Assembly: GCA_964490015.1 (NCBI GenBank)
Contig: CAZBBA010000042.1
Coordinates: 1-32,697 of the forward strand
Length of the DNA stretch: 32,697 nucleotides
Direction: 5' to 3'
Source: Perlabentimonas sp964490015
GTDB taxonomy: Bacteria; Bacteroidota; Bacteroidia; Bacteroidales; Tenuifilaceae
Shown one piece after another: positions 17,656-25,247 of the stretch. The position numbers were made by a program, and so were the translations under genes. The notes under the pieces are model-generated. The model was not told the DNA's origin and did no database searches. It saw only the letters and a list, made by a program, of their open reading frames with translations. The number at the start of each line of letters is the position of its first letter. Positions within the stretch are counted from its first letter, which is position 1.

Positions 17656-17673
17656 AAATCTTTTATATTTTTG
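17644..17673 (+). promoter_or_regulatory. Bacteroidetes-type promoter for the HAD hydrolase gene
   Basis: TTG at 17645-17647, an 18-base spacer and TATTTTTG at 17666-17673. The start codon chosen for the HAD gene is at 17801, so the leader would be about 120 bases. It overlaps the hairpin at 17613-17655. Confidence 0.5.
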
Positions 17674-17800
17674 TAATAATTAATCTGCATGTCCTAAACC
17701 GTCCCAGTTACTAAAACGGATTATACAAGCAATTGTTTAGTTTTTTGCCCTGTTTTTGATAGTGCAGCAGAAATTATTCGTAAACCAACCTGCTAATCCA

Positions 17801-18628
17801 ATGACTTTCAACCGATCTGTGAGAATGGTTGTTACCGACCTTGATGGTACCCTATTAAATTCACAGGGCCAAGTAAGCTCCACAGATATTGATACGTTAA
17901 TAAAACTAGGTGAAAAGGGTATTATTAAAGCCATAGCTACTGGACGCTCGCCCTACTCCTTTAACAGGGTAATCCCATCTGACTTCCCAATCGATTACCT
18001 GATATTCTCATCGGGTGCAGGAATGCTTGAATGGGGTACAAACAAAATACTTTACACAACTGAAATTCCAGCCCAGCAGGTTCAAAGCATAGTTGATGAG
18101 CTGATTGCTCATGAGGTAGATTTTATGGTTCACGAACCTATTCCGGCCAATCATCGGTTTTTGTATCATCAAAGCGGTAATCACAACCCCGATTTTTCAC
18201 ATCGAATTGAGATATATCGTCCTTTTTGTCAACCCTACATTCCCGGTGTTGCCTACGATTCCGCTGCAACCCAACTTCTGGCAGTATTGCCTCACGATGT
18301 GGAGTGGTTTGAGGTGCTCAGCGGAAAATTCCCCACGCTAAAGGTAATCAGAGCCACATCACCGCTCGATGGACACTCAATATGGATGGAAATTTTTAGG
18401 AGGGATGTATCCAAGGCTTTCGGTATTAATTGGCTTTGCAGTATGTTGAAAATCGAGAAAGATGAGGTACTAACCTTAGGCAACGATTTTAACGATTTGG
18501 ATATGCTGGGCAGCTTCGAGAACAGCTTTGTGGTAGCAAACGCTCCCGAGGAGCTAAAATCGAAATTTAGAGCAGTAAAATCTAATAACGAATCGGGATT
18601 TAGCGATGCTGTTATGCGTTTCCTTTAG
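17801..18628 (+). CDS. HAD-superfamily Cof-type phosphatase
   Basis: 275 aa from the ATG at 17801 (MTFNRSVRMV). The frame also opens at a TTG 45 bases earlier, and another ATG is 24 bases later. HAD motif I is VVTDLDGTLLNS with the nucleophile and acid Asp pair, motif II is AIATGRS, Lys lies in SKAFGINWL, and motif IV is TLGNDFNDLDML. The large cap between motifs II and III (IDYLIFSSGAGMLEW ... IWMEIFRRDVSKAF) is the Cof/type-IIB cap. Such enzymes dephosphorylate sugar phosphates or flavin-type phosphates in the cytosol; the substrate is not predictable. Its stop is 24 bases from the convergent GNAT stop. Confidence 0.9.
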   Translation: MTFNRSVRMVVTDLDGTLLNSQGQVSSTDIDTLIKLGEKGIIKAIATGRSPYSFNRVIPSDFPIDYLIFSSGAGMLEWGTNKILYTTEIPAQQVQSIVDELIAHEVDFMVHEPIPANHRFLYHQSGNHNPDFSHRIEIYRPFCQPYIPGVAYDSAATQLLAVLPHDVEWFEVLSGKFPTLKVIRATSPLDGHSIWMEIFRRDVSKAFGINWLCSMLKIEKDEVLTLGNDFNDLDMLGSFENSFVVANAPEELKSKFRAVKSNNESGFSDAVMRFL

Positions 18629-18652
18629 CATCAGAACTCATAATAATTCTCG

Positions 18653-19099
18653 TTATTCGTTTAATTCTATTCCCTCAATATCCCTAACGATGTACACATC
18701 GTAATCGCCAAGGAATGCAAAACCATGTTTCTTGTACAGCGCAATGGCTGCAGTATTCGACTGATGCACCTCGAGCTTAATCTGATATCCCTTTTGCTTG
18801 GCGCAACGCAACGATTCCACCGTTAACCTATCGCCTATTCCCTGCCGCTGGAAGCTGGGATGGACTCCAAAATGGTGGAGGTGCAGCCTTCGACCATCAA
18901 ATGTTATCCACGATGTGCCCACCACCTCGCCGCTGAGAGTTTTTGCCACCAAGAGTTTCCCTCCAAGACGAATACTTTGTTCGACAATTTGCTGATTATC
19001 TCCACGTTGTGGGTTTCCTAAACCAGTGGCTATCCAAAGATTGAAGATTTGCTCAAAGTCGGAAGGTTGAAAATCGTTTATGCTGATTTTAATACTCAT
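18653..19099 (-). CDS. GNAT-family N-acetyltransferase
   Basis: 148 aa from the ATG at 19099 (MSIKISINDF); an in-frame TTG lies 18 bases upstream. The acetyl-CoA-binding motif A is visible in LHHFGVHPSFQRQGIGDRL (Q-R-Q-G-I-G) around residues 75-95. Motif B follows with LEVHQSNTAAIALYKKHGFAFLGDY, typical of RimI-like and small-molecule GNATs. The acceptor is unknown. It begins 26 bases after the response regulator stop on the same strand and is probably co-transcribed with it. No clear terminator separates it from the convergent HAD gene. Confidence 0.88.
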   Translation of the reverse strand: MSIKISINDFQPSDFEQIFNLWIATGLGNPQRGDNQQIVEQSIRLGGKLLVAKTLSGEVVGTSWITFDGRRLHLHHFGVHPSFQRQGIGDRLTVESLRCAKQKGYQIKLEVHQSNTAAIALYKKHGFAFLGDYDVYIVRDIEGIELNE

Positions 19100-19125
19100 A
19101 GAAAAGGATTGCGACAACTGTTGAG

Positions 19126-19815
19126 TTAATCCATAAATTTATAGCCAACTCCCTTTACAGTCTTTATGTAGTTCTCGCCCAGTTTCTCCCTAAGCTTTCG
19201 GATATGCACATCGATGGTTCTATCGCCCACAATGATATCGTTTCCCCAAACCGATGAGAAAATCTCGTCGCGGGTAAAAACTTTTTGGGGACGACTGCAA
19301 AGCAGCTCAAGGAGTTCGAACTCCTTCTTGGGTAGCGATATCTCCTTGCCCTCATTAACCACCACATAGCGCTCCTTGTCGATAACTAGACCCGTTTCCT
19401 TCATCTCATCGATGTTGGTCTTCACAATCCTTAAATCGACCCGTTTGAGCAACGCTTTTACCCTGCTTACCAAAACCTTTGGTTTTATGGGTTTGTTGAT
19501 GTAGTCGTCGCCTCCAGCATCGAAACCGGCAATTTGCGAGTAATCCTCGCCGCGAGCGGTTAGGAAGGCTACCAGGGTATCGCTTAGGGTGGCGTGCTTA
19601 CGAATCTCTTCGCAGGTCTCAATGCCATCCATCTCGGGCATCATCACATCAAGGAGAATAAGATGCGGATGAATCTCCTCGGCCATTTTAATGGCATCGC
19701 GCCCGTTGCTGGCGGTAAATACCTGAAATTTCTCCTTTCGTAGGTTGTAACCCACAAACTCGATGATATCTGGTTCGTCATCAACCAGCAGAATTCGATA
19801 GTTTTCGTTGTCCAT
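19126..19815 (-). CDS. OmpR/PhoB-family response regulator
   Basis: 229 aa. The receiver domain (residues 6-125) has the acidic pair in ILLVDDEPD, the phosphoacceptor Asp56 in LILLDVMMPEMDG, Thr86 in FLTARGED and Lys108 in YINKPIKPKVL, so it should be phosphorylatable. The C-terminal winged helix (about 140-229) shows SLPKKEFELLELLCSRP, VFTRDEIFSSVWG, VGDRTIDVHIRKLREKLG and IKTVKGVGYKF. This is a normal PhoB/OmpR layout binding DNA as a dimer. No histidine kinase gene adjoins it: downstream is a GNAT gene, upstream a beta-helix lipoprotein gene. The partner kinase must be elsewhere. A TACATTTG element lies 42 bases upstream of the start. Confidence 0.93.
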   Translation of the reverse strand: MDNENYRILLVDDEPDIIEFVGYNLRKEKFQVFTASNGRDAIKMAEEIHPHLILLDVMMPEMDGIETCEEIRKHATLSDTLVAFLTARGEDYSQIAGFDAGGDDYINKPIKPKVLVSRVKALLKRVDLRIVKTNIDEMKETGLVIDKERYVVVNEGKEISLPKKEFELLELLCSRPQKVFTRDEIFSSVWGNDIIVGDRTIDVHIRKLREKLGENYIKTVKGVGYKFMD

Positions 19816-19856
19816 TAGAATCTTATTTTCTTACAAATTGGCAGTAAAATTCTACT

Positions 19857-19864
19857 CAAATGTA
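19857..19864 (-). promoter_or_regulatory. Possible -7 element for the response regulator gene
   Basis: The minus strand reads TACATTTG, an exact TAnnTTTG match and the same octamer as in the Omp85 promoter. The nearest TTG upstream is 26 bases away, longer than the usual spacing, so the call is tentative. Confidence 0.4.
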
Positions 19865-20019
19865 ATATTAAAAAATGATTCATTAAATCTCAAATCACTT
19901 ATTAGCTTTTAATTAACATCGGTTTGAAGATAGACCGAGTATACCACCCTTAAACTACACTCAGTAAATACAATGGGTAAACATAATAGAATATAACATC
20001 CTAGTGGGTTCTGAATCTT

Positions 20020-20062
20020 AAAAAAAAATTGGCTGTCTCAAGTCGAAACTTAAGACAGCCAA
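20020..20062 (-). terminator. Intrinsic terminator after the beta-helix lipoprotein gene
   Basis: Perfect 10-base-pair stem TTGGCTGTCT (20029-20038) with AGACAGCCAA (20053-20062). On the minus strand it runs on into nine T. It begins 20 bases after the stop at 20082. Confidence 0.92.
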
Positions 20063-20081
20063 ACACTATGGTACTTATGTT

Positions 20082-21203
20082 CTAGTTGAAGTTATAGCCA
20101 GTCCAAGCGAATACGGAAATGTCGGCTCCAGTATTTGCAGGGTTAACAGTTATTGTGGCTCCATCAGGATTTTTAATTTCGGCAGTAAAGGTAACATTGT
20201 CAATTTTGTAATCGATTACAGATCCAGCATGTCCATTACCTTTTCCATCAGTCATGTCAATAATGTCGGTTGCAGTGCCCCCTTTAATAAGCATATTGGT
20301 AATATTTGCTTTTGCACCACGACGTATTTTTACTGCATCCTGCATAGTGAATGTCGATTTGTTCACAATGGTAATGTTTTTGAAAATAAAGTCAGATTGG
20401 TTAACGTCATTAGGAGTTACCCCATCAAGGTTACCATCGGCTTCAATTCCACGTGGATCACCTTCGGTACTACTGTAACCTGGTTCCCAAACACCGTATG
20501 CGTTGTCAAGGGTTCCTGTCCAGCCCTGGGTAACATCAAACATATCATCTTCTGAATTTACCACCAGCAGATTTTTTACGCTTACCGATCCCCCAAAAAA
20601 TTCTATACCATCATCAGCACCATTAACTACAAAAATGTTTTCAATTTTTGTTCCACTTCCTACACCATTTAGTGTAAGACCATTGTGCTCAACATCACCA
20701 GATGACTTTGCACCCGTATATTCCAATATTAGGTACTGTATTTCGCCTGAGTTATCGTTGTCCACATCTCCACCATAAATAACAGCAGGGTTAATTTCGG
20801 TTGTGCTGGTAGTTACAACACCTGCAGGGCCAGAGAGTCTGGCTCTACCATTTATAACCAACCCGCCCCAGTCGCCCATATTAGGATTTGCCTCAGCGGA
20901 TGTCATGGTTACTGGTTTTTCTGCTGTTCCATTTACATAGATTTTACCTCCCATCTCAACAAGAATATACTTATTGAACCCTTTTTTTGCTTTGATAACT
21001 GTTCCAGCGGGAATCCTGAGTATTCCACCATCAACAACCTGCAATGCTCCTGCTAAAATGTACTCAACATTGGCGTCGAGGGTTACATCGGTCGAAATAT
21101 CACCACTAAGTTCATTGTCAACTTGAGGTTTCTCTGGTTCTTTCTTATCGCATGAAGCGAACAAAAGGGCTAAACTTGCCAAGATAAAAATTGCTTTTTT
21201 CAT
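20082..21203 (-). CDS. Parallel beta-helix lipoprotein
   Basis: 373 aa. The signal peptide MKKAIFILASLALLFASC has its lipobox Cys at residue 18-19, followed by DKKEPEKPQVDNE, an acidic/basic linker. The rest has right-handed beta-helix character: repeated turns with G, N and D at corners and short hydrophobic strands (GGILRIPAGTVIKAKKG, GGKIYVNGTAEKPVTMTS, WGGLVINGRARLSG, GVGSGTKIENIFVVNGADDGIEFFGGSVSVKNLLVVNSEDDMFDV). The DDGIEFFGG and EDDMFDV turns place clustered carboxylates, possibly for cation or sugar binding; I do not see a clear catalytic set. It lies 299 bases downstream of the TonB receptor gene on the same strand, with its own promoter element. A surface partner of that receptor is a reasonable inference. 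Confidence 0.8.
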   Translation of the reverse strand: MKKAIFILASLALLFASCDKKEPEKPQVDNELSGDISTDVTLDANVEYILAGALQVVDGGILRIPAGTVIKAKKGFNKYILVEMGGKIYVNGTAEKPVTMTSAEANPNMGDWGGLVINGRARLSGPAGVVTTSTTEINPAVIYGGDVDNDNSGEIQYLILEYTGAKSSGDVEHNGLTLNGVGSGTKIENIFVVNGADDGIEFFGGSVSVKNLLVVNSEDDMFDVTQGWTGTLDNAYGVWEPGYSSTEGDPRGIEADGNLDGVTPNDVNQSDFIFKNITIVNKSTFTMQDAVKIRRGAKANITNMLIKGGTATDIIDMTDGKGNGHAGSVIDYKIDNVTFTAEIKNPDGATITVNPANTGADISVFAWTGYNFN

Positions 21204-21229
21204 TTTTTAAGTATTTTTTTGGTTACGCA

Positions 21230-21238
21230 GCAAAAGTA
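21230..21238 (-). promoter_or_regulatory. Possible -7 element for the beta-helix lipoprotein gene
   Basis: The minus strand reads TACTTTTGC, an exact TAnnTTTGC match 27 bases before the start codon. No TTG occurs at -33 spacing. The gene may therefore also be transcribed apart from the TonB receptor. Confidence 0.45.
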
Positions 21239-21502
21239 ATAGCAGGAAAAGAATTGGGTTTTAACTCACTGATAAGTTAGTGTTAAGTTTGGGTTGCCAG
21301 TATTAAGTTTTTTTTAAAAGCATAGTCAATAGTCATAAAGACAATATGTTATATCTATATTACTGAAACGACTTATGCCATTTATAAGGGGCAAACCAAT
21401 TGGTCGAGAACAACAGAATGAAAGAATTAATTGCTTAAGTGTAGTGGATTAACTTGGAAAAAGTAAAGAATGTTGAATTACTATTTGCATCCACTAAAAA
21501 CG

Positions 21503-24211
21503 TTAAAACTTGTAGGTAAACCCTAGGTCAAAATTCACACCTTTGCGATAACTACGTATTACAACGCTTGGAAAGGTTGAATTATCGGCCGCCATTCGGG
21601 TAAGTTTAAATTCGGGGTTCAGCAGATTTCTAGCTTTAAGGTTAATACCAACATTTTTGTTGATTCTAAATGAACTCACAAAGTCAAGGGTTGTTACGCT
21701 CTCTTCAATCAGGTTATTGTAACCTCGTGTGCCTATAGTATGGACTTTATCGCTCATATAGTTTAAAACCAGAGCCGAGATAATAGAAAAGTTATCTAAC
21801 ATCAGGTTGTACGTAAGATCAACGTTTGCGAGGTATGGGGCTGCACCTTCAAGGGTTGATGAGGTATTCTGTACAAACCAAACCGGATCGAGATTAATTT
21901 TTGAATAGATGTATGAGGTATTTAATCCGAGGTTAACAGCATGCTTGTTAGCTATTGATAGAATCTTTTTCCGAATCTCGACTTCAACCCCAGCGGCAAC
22001 AGCATAGTCTGCCACATTATCGAAAGTTTTTAATCCAGCAGAGTTGCCCTGATCGACCCTGGCAATGGGCTTGAGAATGTACTTATAAAACCCATTGATC
22101 GAGAAAAGCTCATTGTTGGAGATATAATAGTCCCACTTAATATCAAAATTGTAGTTGGTTGATATCTCAAGATTAGGATTACCATTATCATTTCCATCGA
22201 AGCCGAGATAGACAAATGGCGATATCTCCTTGTCCTGAGGCAGAGTAAATGTTCTGCTCGATCCCATTCGCAAATGGTTTTTATCGTTGAGCACATACCG
22301 TAGATTTAAGCTAGGGGATACAAAAATTCCATTTATTGTATCGTTTCCTATGCTTGCCCCCCTATTTACCTCGTAATCTATTTTTGTTAATATGTAATCG
22401 GCTCTTAATCCTGCATTTAAGGTTAATCTACTACCTAAATGATAAACGAGATCTATATATGCGCCATGCATATTCTTCAAAACATTATAGGTATCGTTAA
22501 AAAATTCCATTTTAAACAAGTTGCTCGAGAAACTCTCATTGTTAAAATAGGGATCCAATGCAACGTGGTTTAAATCAAAAGTTGGTATGGTGATTAATGG
22601 ATTCCATACATGATTGTAGAAAGGGGCCGAAAAAGCTTTGTGGCTGATTCTCGAGTCATAACCTAACTCAATATAAGAAAAGTGATCCTTCTCATCGGAT
22701 AGTTTGTACTGAAGGTTAAGCTTAGGAATAATAGCCGTTTCGGAAATTTCACTGTTGAAACGCTGATTTCTTGATTCTGCAACAGCCAGCTGAACCATGC
22801 CGTTACCAATTGATGGGAATCGAAAGATCCTGCGATCGGGTTCTTTTCCTACTACATGGTTTAGGGATGCCCCAGCATTATAGCTTAGCCTATCAGATAA
22901 GTTTCCATTCCAGATAAGCTGGTTTACAATAATTGTGTTGTCGTTGATTTGCAATCGTCGCTCGAGGCCTTCGGAGTTAAAGTCTTCAGCTATCTGGAAA
23001 GTTTCGGTATGCCTACCGTACGAATCGGATACTGACGAGAATCCTGTATGTATGTATAGAGTGGTGAATGACAACTTTTTATTGTTAATGTTTAGCTCGA
23101 GGTTACCCATAAGTAGATGCGAAGCATTTCGAATAGAGCGGGTATAGGTCATATCCTTAAAGGGATTTTCAGCTCCAGTGGCAGTAATCTCACGCGAAAC
23201 GCCTTGCTGGAATAAAAAATCGTTACCTAACGCTCCAACAAGATAAAGCCTATGGTTATTTGAGAATTTTCTACCCCACGAAACGGAAAAATTACTCTTA
23301 TAAGGTGCACTGCTTTGAATAGGGTCCAAGTTGGTATTAAAGGCATAACTTGTTTTATCATCATAGGGACCGAACGATGCGTTGGCATAGCCAAATTTAT
23401 TCATCCCATCGGGTAGTAGAAAATTAGCATCTAGTACTTGATTCCTAAAACCAGACGAGAGCCCAACTTCAAACTCATTATCACTTGTGAGCTCTTTTGA
23501 TCGTATATCAATGAGTGCACCACCTACGTCCCCGTTCATAGCGGCTGTAAAAACTTTACTAACATTTACAGCCTGGATCATGTCGTTGGAAAAAAAATCA
23601 AGAGAAATATTTTTATACTCGGGATCTTCCGAAGGTAAGGCAAAGCCATTCAGGGTAGTGGTATTATAGCGATCGCCCAAGCCCCGAACAAATACGTTTT
23701 TAACCCCCTCCTGCTTCGATACCCCAGCTATTTTGGTAATTGCACCCTCTGCATTGCTTATACCTTTTCTAGATAGTTCTTGTGCCCCAATGGTTTGTGA
23801 AGCTACTATTGCTTTCTTTTGCTCAAGCAGCAATATGTTCTCCGACTCCCTATTCGCTCGTGCGGTAACCTGAACTTCATTTAAGGCTATTGACGCTTCA
23901 GATAAGATAAAATCGACCTGTGCTACCGTGCCATCAACAACAGTAACTGTTTTAACCGATGATTGGTATGATATGAATGAGCATACGAGTTTCGCCTGCC
24001 CTAAACTTGAGGTTTTCAGTGTGTAATTACCATCAAAATCGGTGGTTGTACCAACAAAGGTTCCTTGAATTAAGACAGTAGCCCCAACCAAGGCTTCCCC
24101 CTGATCGTCCTTTACAGTTCCAGAGATTATGCCCGATTGAGCATTTACAGATTTACCAGAGAGACTAAACAAAAGCAAACAAAGAAAAAAGCTAAAACTT
24201 CTAGTTGTCAT
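21503..24211 (-). CDS. TonB-dependent outer-membrane receptor (not SusC type)
   Basis: 902 aa. The signal peptide ends SVNAQ (residue 25). A carboxypeptidase-regulatory-like domain follows (about 27-115, SGTVKDDQGEALVGATVLIQG ... TTTDFDGNYTL), then EVQVTARANRES and a plug (about 140-250) with KIAGVSKQEGVKNVFVRGLGDRYNTTTLNG and MNGDVGGALIDIRS. The barrel ends FDLGFTYKF. The RGLGDRYNTTTLNG and PSEDPEYKNISLDFF stretches mark a receptor class distinct from SusC; no SusD gene follows. It should transport a metal complex, phosphorus compound or other ligand. The next gene on the strand encodes the beta-helix lipoprotein, then the response regulator. The substrate cannot be decided from sequence. 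Confidence 0.93.
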   Translation of the reverse strand: MTTRSFSFFLCLLLFSLSGKSVNAQSGIISGTVKDDQGEALVGATVLIQGTFVGTTTDFDGNYTLKTSSLGQAKLVCSFISYQSSVKTVTVVDGTVAQVDFILSEASIALNEVQVTARANRESENILLLEQKKAIVASQTIGAQELSRKGISNAEGAITKIAGVSKQEGVKNVFVRGLGDRYNTTTLNGFALPSEDPEYKNISLDFFSNDMIQAVNVSKVFTAAMNGDVGGALIDIRSKELTSDNEFEVGLSSGFRNQVLDANFLLPDGMNKFGYANASFGPYDDKTSYAFNTNLDPIQSSAPYKSNFSVSWGRKFSNNHRLYLVGALGNDFLFQQGVSREITATGAENPFKDMTYTRSIRNASHLLMGNLELNINNKKLSFTTLYIHTGFSSVSDSYGRHTETFQIAEDFNSEGLERRLQINDNTIIVNQLIWNGNLSDRLSYNAGASLNHVVGKEPDRRIFRFPSIGNGMVQLAVAESRNQRFNSEISETAIIPKLNLQYKLSDEKDHFSYIELGYDSRISHKAFSAPFYNHVWNPLITIPTFDLNHVALDPYFNNESFSSNLFKMEFFNDTYNVLKNMHGAYIDLVYHLGSRLTLNAGLRADYILTKIDYEVNRGASIGNDTINGIFVSPSLNLRYVLNDKNHLRMGSSRTFTLPQDKEISPFVYLGFDGNDNGNPNLEISTNYNFDIKWDYYISNNELFSINGFYKYILKPIARVDQGNSAGLKTFDNVADYAVAAGVEVEIRKKILSIANKHAVNLGLNTSYIYSKINLDPVWFVQNTSSTLEGAAPYLANVDLTYNLMLDNFSIISALVLNYMSDKVHTIGTRGYNNLIEESVTTLDFVSSFRINKNVGINLKARNLLNPEFKLTRMAADNSTFPSVVIRSYRKGVNFDLGFTYKF

Positions 24212-24261
24212 TAAAGTAGTATTGTTTATGATTCCTTATAATGTTCAATTCATTATCGCTG

Positions 24262-24269
24262 CAAAATTA
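24262..24269 (-). promoter_or_regulatory. Possible -7 element for the TonB receptor gene
   Basis: The minus strand reads TAATTTTG followed by C, an exact TAnnTTTG(C) match, 50 bases upstream of the start codon. The -33 element is not evident. Confidence 0.45.
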
Positions 24270-24524
24270 CTTTTAGCAAACCGTAATAGCTTTATTTAAT
24301 TATTAACCTTAGTTTAATGTAATGTTATTTATGGCTAGCGTAGCTAGTGTCGTTGAAATCATACTTTTGAATAAATGGTTGCATTTTTCTAAAAGATATG
24401 ATGATAACACCCAATACAACAATGCCATATTTTGTGCCTCTGAATCCTGACTATGCCTTAACAAATTCTTAACATAATGCAGGAATTCTATTATGGAATC
24501 AGATGTAGAAGAATTGGCTCGAAC
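24270..24524. other. Divergent intergenic region, no gene seen
   Basis: AT-rich DNA between the divergent TonB receptor and YwqK-like genes. I see no coding frame with plausible composition and no structured RNA. Its right end holds two palindromes described separately. Confidence 0.5.
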
Positions 24525-24562
24525 ATGATATCATCATCGTTCATATTTTAAAATATCTTTGC
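24525..24562 (+). promoter_or_regulatory. Promoter element with two palindromes upstream of the YwqK-like gene
   Basis: TATCTTTGC at 24554-24562 is an exact TAnnTTTGC -7 match. It overlaps the perfect 14-base palindrome ATATTTTAAAATAT (24543-24556). Eight bases further upstream lies a second perfect palindrome, ATGATATCAT (24525-24534), about where the -33 element would be. No TTG is present there. Repressor or activator binding over the promoter is an inference. Confidence 0.45.
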
Positions 24563-24639
24563 CGAACATTATAAGTAAATAACTTTTGATAAACAAATTG
24601 CGTACAACAAGGCAAATACTAGCAAAACCGAACACGATT

Positions 24640-25095
24640 ATGAGAATTTCATTACTAGTTTTACTATTTGTAACATCATTAGCCCTTAATGCACAGGTTA
24701 TTGAAAAAGATGGAATTTATTTCGATAAACAGGGAAACCTCTATACTGGAAATCACAAAGAGTACTATCAGGATGGTACTATAAAGATTGAGATGAGCAT
24801 TCTAAACGGGCAACTCCATGGAATTACACAACTCTACCATTCCTCTGGTAGAATAAATGAAATCCGCTCCTACACAAAGGGTAAAACCGACGGGAAATGG
24901 GAAACTTATAGTGATAAAGGGGTTAAAACCGCCGAGGCTCACTTTAACGACGGCAAAAAGCATGGAAAATGGTACGTGTGGGATGAGCATGGCACCCTCC
25001 GCTACGACATGAGCTACACCAACGGCGAGCGCTCCGGCACTTGGATTATTTACAATGAGGCTGGTGAAGTGCTTTCCGAAAAGAGTTACGACTAG
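24640..25095 (+). CDS. Secreted YwqK/MORN-like repeat protein
   Basis: 151 aa from the ATG at 24640; an in-frame TTG 54 bases earlier would bury the signal peptide. The signal is MRISLLVLLFVTSLALNAQ. The mature part consists of about four to five repeats of 20-24 residues with the pattern G-x-W-x-x-Y-x-x-x-G-x-x-x-x-x-x-x-Y-x-x-G: HKEYYQDGTIKIEMSILNG, HGITQLYHSSGRINEIRSY, DGKWETYSDKGVKTAEAHFNDG, HGKWYVWDEHGTLRYDMSYTNG, SGTWIIYNEAGEVLSEKSY. This is the MORN-related YwqK family. Database entries often call it toxin-antitoxin YwqK family antitoxin, but nothing here supports a toxin system. Probably periplasmic or surface-exposed; function unknown. Confidence 0.85.
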   Translation: MRISLLVLLFVTSLALNAQVIEKDGIYFDKQGNLYTGNHKEYYQDGTIKIEMSILNGQLHGITQLYHSSGRINEIRSYTKGKTDGKWETYSDKGVKTAEAHFNDGKKHGKWYVWDEHGTLRYDMSYTNGERSGTWIIYNEAGEVLSEKSYD

Positions 25096-25119
25096 TAGTT
25101 GCCAACAACAAAATAGTAT

Positions 25120-25147
25120 GGGTGAGGGTTCTCTTCACCCTTTTTTT
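25120..25147 (+). terminator. Intrinsic terminator of the YwqK-like gene
   Basis: Stem GGGTGA (25120-25125) with TCACCC (25135-25140), a 9-base loop, and seven T at 25141-25147. It lies 25 bases after the stop at 25095. Confidence 0.85.
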
Positions 25148-25247
25148 ATCATACAATAACAATTCAGCTATCGAAATTCAGGATTACCTTGTCGATAGTT
25201 TGATTAATCCAAGCTCAGCAGTGTTGAACCAGGAATCAAGAGTATTT

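Noticed and set aside
17575..17676. 33-codon basic reading frame (starts MSIKSQNINY) upstream of the HAD gene
   Set aside because: It overlaps a hairpin and A-run, has low-complexity Lys-rich composition and no ribosome-site or homology clue; best explained by chance in AT-rich DNA.
19816..20019. Possible small gene or kinase remnant between response regulator and beta-helix gene
   Set aside because: About 200 bases with no kinase-like residues in any frame; only a -7-like octamer is seen.
21395..21404. Palindrome ACCAATTGGT between the TonB receptor and beta-helix genes
   Set aside because: Ten bases alone, about 160 bases from the nearest promoter element, with no second copy; chance is likely.
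24640..25095. Antitoxin of a toxin-antitoxin pair (common database name of YwqK proteins)
   Set aside because: It has a signal peptide and MORN-like repeats, its own terminator, and no toxin-like partner gene beside it.
25122..25247. Upstream extension of the PP2C phosphatase from a GTG
   Set aside because: The GTG lies in the terminator hairpin of the preceding gene, and the added residues show no motif.
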